Assembly: GCA_964389005.1 (NCBI GenBank)
Contig: CAYMCV010000128.1
Location: forward strand, 1 to 6,402
Direction of reading: 5' to 3'
DNA: 6,402 nt
DNA from: CAYMCV01 sp964389005
GTDB taxonomy: Bacteria > Bacillota > Clostridia > Lachnospirales > Lachnospiraceae
Shown here: positions 4,284-6,402 of the stretch, piece after piece
Layout: every line of letters starts with the position of its first letter
Numbering within the stretch: the stretch's first letter is position 1
Notes under the pieces: generated by a model
Told to the model about the DNA's origin: nothing
The model's input: the letters and a program-made list of their open reading frames with translations, nothing else
Database searches by the model: none
Position numbers and translations under genes: made by a program

Positions 4284-6402
4284 ATGAATGTAGTAGAAAA
4301 GGTGTTTGGTACGCATAGCGCGCGCGAATTGAAACGAATCAGCGGTTTGACCGACAGCGTGGAAGCCCTGCGACCGAAGATGATGGAATTAACGGATGAG
4401 GAACTGCGTGCGAAGACACAGGACTTTAAGAAACGTGTGAGTGAAGGCGAATCGTTGGATTCACTGCTTCCGGAGGCATATGCAACTGTCCGGGAAGCGG
4501 CGCGTCGTGTATTGAAGATGGAGCATTATCGTGTTCAGATTATCGGTGGTATCATTTTACATCAAGGTCGTATTGCCGAGATGAAGACCGGTGAAGGAAA
4601 GACACTTGTCTCGACACTGCCTGCATACTTAAATGCATTGAGCGGTCAGGGTGTACACATCGTTACCGTCAATGATTATCTGGCAAAGCGTGATGCGGAG
4701 TGGATGGGACAGGTACATGAATTTCTGGGTCTTAAGGTCGGTGTTGTATTGAACTCCATGACACAGGAAGAAAGACGAGAAGCATATAAATGCGACATCA
4801 CATATGTAACCAACAATGAACTGGGATTTGATTACCTGCGTGACAACATGGTTATTTATAAGGAACAGTTGGTATTGCGCGGCTTGAATTATGCAATTAT
4901 CGATGAGGTTGACTCCGTATTAATTGACGAAGCCAGAACCCCGTTGATTATTTCCGGTCAAAGTGGGAAATCCACCGTTTTGTATGAGACCTGCGACATC
5001 TTGGCAAGACAATTAAAAAGAGGCAAGGACGTGGAAGATGTCTCCAAGATGGATCTGATTATGGGAATCGAGCAAGAGGAAGACGGCGATTTCGTTGTAA
5101 ACGAGAAAGATAAGACTGTAAATTTGACGGCAGAAGGTGTCGGTAAGGTTGAGAAGTTCTTCCATATTGAGAACTTAGCGGATCCCGAGAATTTGGAGAT
5201 TCAGCATAATATTATTTTGGCATTGCGTGCACACAATTTGATGTTCCGCGATCAGGATTACGTCGTAAAAGACGACCAGGTTATGATTGTTGATGAGTTT
5301 ACCGGACGTATCATGCCGGGAAGACGTTATTCCGACGGTTTGCATCAGGCAATTGAAGCAAAGGAACATGTCAAAGTTAAGCGTGAGAGCAAGACACTTG
5401 CAACCATTACGTTCCAGAACTTTTTTAACAAATTTGAGAAGAAGGCCGGTATGACCGGTACCGCATTGACTGAGGAGAAGGAATTCCGCGATATCTATGG
5501 AATGGATGTTATTGAAATTCCGACCAATCGCCCTGTTGCGCGTATCGACATGCACGATTCCGTATATAAGACCAAACGCGGTAAACTGCATGCAATTGCA
5601 GAGGCAGTTGCAGAGGCACATGCAAAGGGACAGCCGGTTTTGGTCGGTACGATTACGATTGAGGCCTCGGAAGAAATCAGCAGAATTCTGACCAAACGTG
5701 GCATTCAGCATAAGGTTTTGAATGCGAAGTTCCATGAACTCGAGGCTGAGATTGTTGCCAATGCCGGTTTGCACGGTGCGGTTACCATTGCGACCAATAT
5801 GGCCGGTCGTGGTACCGATATTAAACTGGATGATGAAGCGAAGGCAGCAGGCGGACTTAAAATCATCGGTACAGAACGCCATGAATCCCGTCGTATTGAC
5901 AATCAGTTGCGTGGTCGTTCCGGACGTCAGGGAGATCCCGGTGAATCCCGTTTCTATATTTCATTGGAAGACGATTTGATGCGATTGTTTGGTTCTGAAC
6001 GATTGATGTCTGTTTTTAACTCCATGGGGATTCCGGAGGATCAGGAAATCGAGCACAACATGCTCAACAAGGCAATTGAGAGTGCGCAGAAGAGAATTGA
6101 AAACAATAACTATGGAATTCGAAAGAATTTGTTGGAGTACGATCAGGTCATGAATGACCAGAGAGAAATCATTTACTCTGAGAGACTTCGCGTTTTAAAT
6201 GGAGAGAACATGCGTGAGGTTATCTACAAAATGATTACTGATATTGTCGAGAGCAGTGTGGATACATACATTGGAGACGATACTGCTTATGAAGAGTGGG
6301 ATTTGCGCGGTTTGAATGAATCTTTGCTCCAAATCATTCCTTTGCAGCCAATCAAGCACGACAGAATCGAAAAGCCGAAAAAGAATGCATTGAAGCAACA
6401 GC
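4284..6402 (+). CDS. secA: Preprotein translocase ATPase SecA (partial, C-terminus outside window)
   Basis: 706 codons are present and the frame is open at the right edge; full-length SecA is about 840-900 residues. SecA drives secretory proteins through SecYEG by ATP hydrolysis at the inner face of the membrane. Visible in order: N-terminal FGTHSARELKRI (8-19); Walker A MKTGEGKT (100-107); DYLAKRDAEWMG; TNNELGFDYLRDNM; Walker B DEVD (207-210) followed by DEARTPLIISG; preprotein-binding region (about 220-360); VDEFTGRIMPGRRYSDG; MTGTALTEEKEF (from 390); TNMAGRGTDI (504-513); GRSGRQGDPGESRF with Arg finger candidates R545/R548; then the helical scaffold (about 610 on). The C-terminal linker and zinc site cannot be seen. 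The ATG at 4284 matches the usual family start; GGAG (4269-4272) is 11 bases away, rather far. No frameshift was seen. Confidence 0.97.
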   Translation, partial: MNVVEKVFGTHSARELKRISGLTDSVEALRPKMMELTDEELRAKTQDFKKRVSEGESLDSLLPEAYATVREAARRVLKMEHYRVQIIGGIILHQGRIAEMKTGEGKTLVSTLPAYLNALSGQGVHIVTVNDYLAKRDAEWMGQVHEFLGLKVGVVLNSMTQEERREAYKCDITYVTNNELGFDYLRDNMVIYKEQLVLRGLNYAIIDEVDSVLIDEARTPLIISGQSGKSTVLYETCDILARQLKRGKDVEDVSKMDLIMGIEQEEDGDFVVNEKDKTVNLTAEGVGKVEKFFHIENLADPENLEIQHNIILALRAHNLMFRDQDYVVKDDQVMIVDEFTGRIMPGRRYSDGLHQAIEAKEHVKVKRESKTLATITFQNFFNKFEKKAGMTGTALTEEKEFRDIYGMDVIEIPTNRPVARIDMHDSVYKTKRGKLHAIAEAVAEAHAKGQPVLVGTITIEASEEISRILTKRGIQHKVLNAKFHELEAEIVANAGLHGAVTIATNMAGRGTDIKLDDEAKAAGGLKIIGTERHESRRIDNQLRGRSGRQGDPGESRFYISLEDDLMRLFGSERLMSVFNSMGIPEDQEIEHNMLNKAIESAQKRIENNNYGIRKNLLEYDQVMNDQREIIYSERLRVLNGENMREVIYKMITDIVESSVDTYIGDDTAYEEWDLRGLNESLLQIIPLQPIKHDRIEKPKKNALKQQ

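Noticed and set aside
5175..5882. A 235-codon open frame on the minus strand
   Set aside because: It lies wholly antisense to the conserved SecA motor domains, has no ribosome binding site and no family-like composition. It is a shadow of secA.

Overview
The window looks like a chromosomal segment of a Clostridia-type Bacillota, most likely Lachnospiraceae-like. Reasons: moderate GC, strong AGGAGG-type ribosome binding sites, a T-box riboswitch, short intergenic promoters of the housekeeping TTGACA/TATAAT type, and a YdjI-like SPFH/zinc-ribbon protein. No mobile element, CRISPR array, rRNA or tRNA was seen. The genus assignment is inference.

Left part (1-1892, minus strand): an SPFH-domain protein with three C-terminal zinc ribbons (400-1791), transcribed from a good promoter at 1864-1892 and closed by a strong intrinsic terminator at 311-345. 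Downstream on the same strand, after the terminator, starts a second zinc-ribbon protein (1-200, cut by the window edge). Both resemble the YdjI/YdjG group linked in Bacillus subtilis to PspA and membrane stress. The terminator suggests that the second gene depends largely on its own promoter.

Middle (1978-3758, plus strand): a promoter, a complete T-box leader with tryptophan specifier UGG and its terminator (2269-2301), then a stand-alone TrpB2-type tryptophan synthase beta chain (2382-3758). Low charged tRNA-Trp should switch on an enzyme that makes Trp from indole. No trpA or other trp gene is next to it.

Right part (3818-6402, plus strand): a 16-bp-stem terminator whose loop carries an extended -10 box, so the trpB2 terminator and the promoter of the next gene seem to overlap. 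Next come a small, very basic, single-pass membrane protein of unknown function (3896-4153), a separate promoter (4193-4221), and secA, the preprotein translocase ATPase (4284 onward, 706 codons, 3' end outside the window).

The 590-base stretch without a gene at 1792-2381 is accounted for by two divergent promoters and the T-box leader. Nothing else could be supported in it. Most of the window is ordinary core genome. The most interesting parts are the Trp T-box/trpB2 unit, the promoter inside a terminator loop, and the zinc-ribbon SPFH pair.
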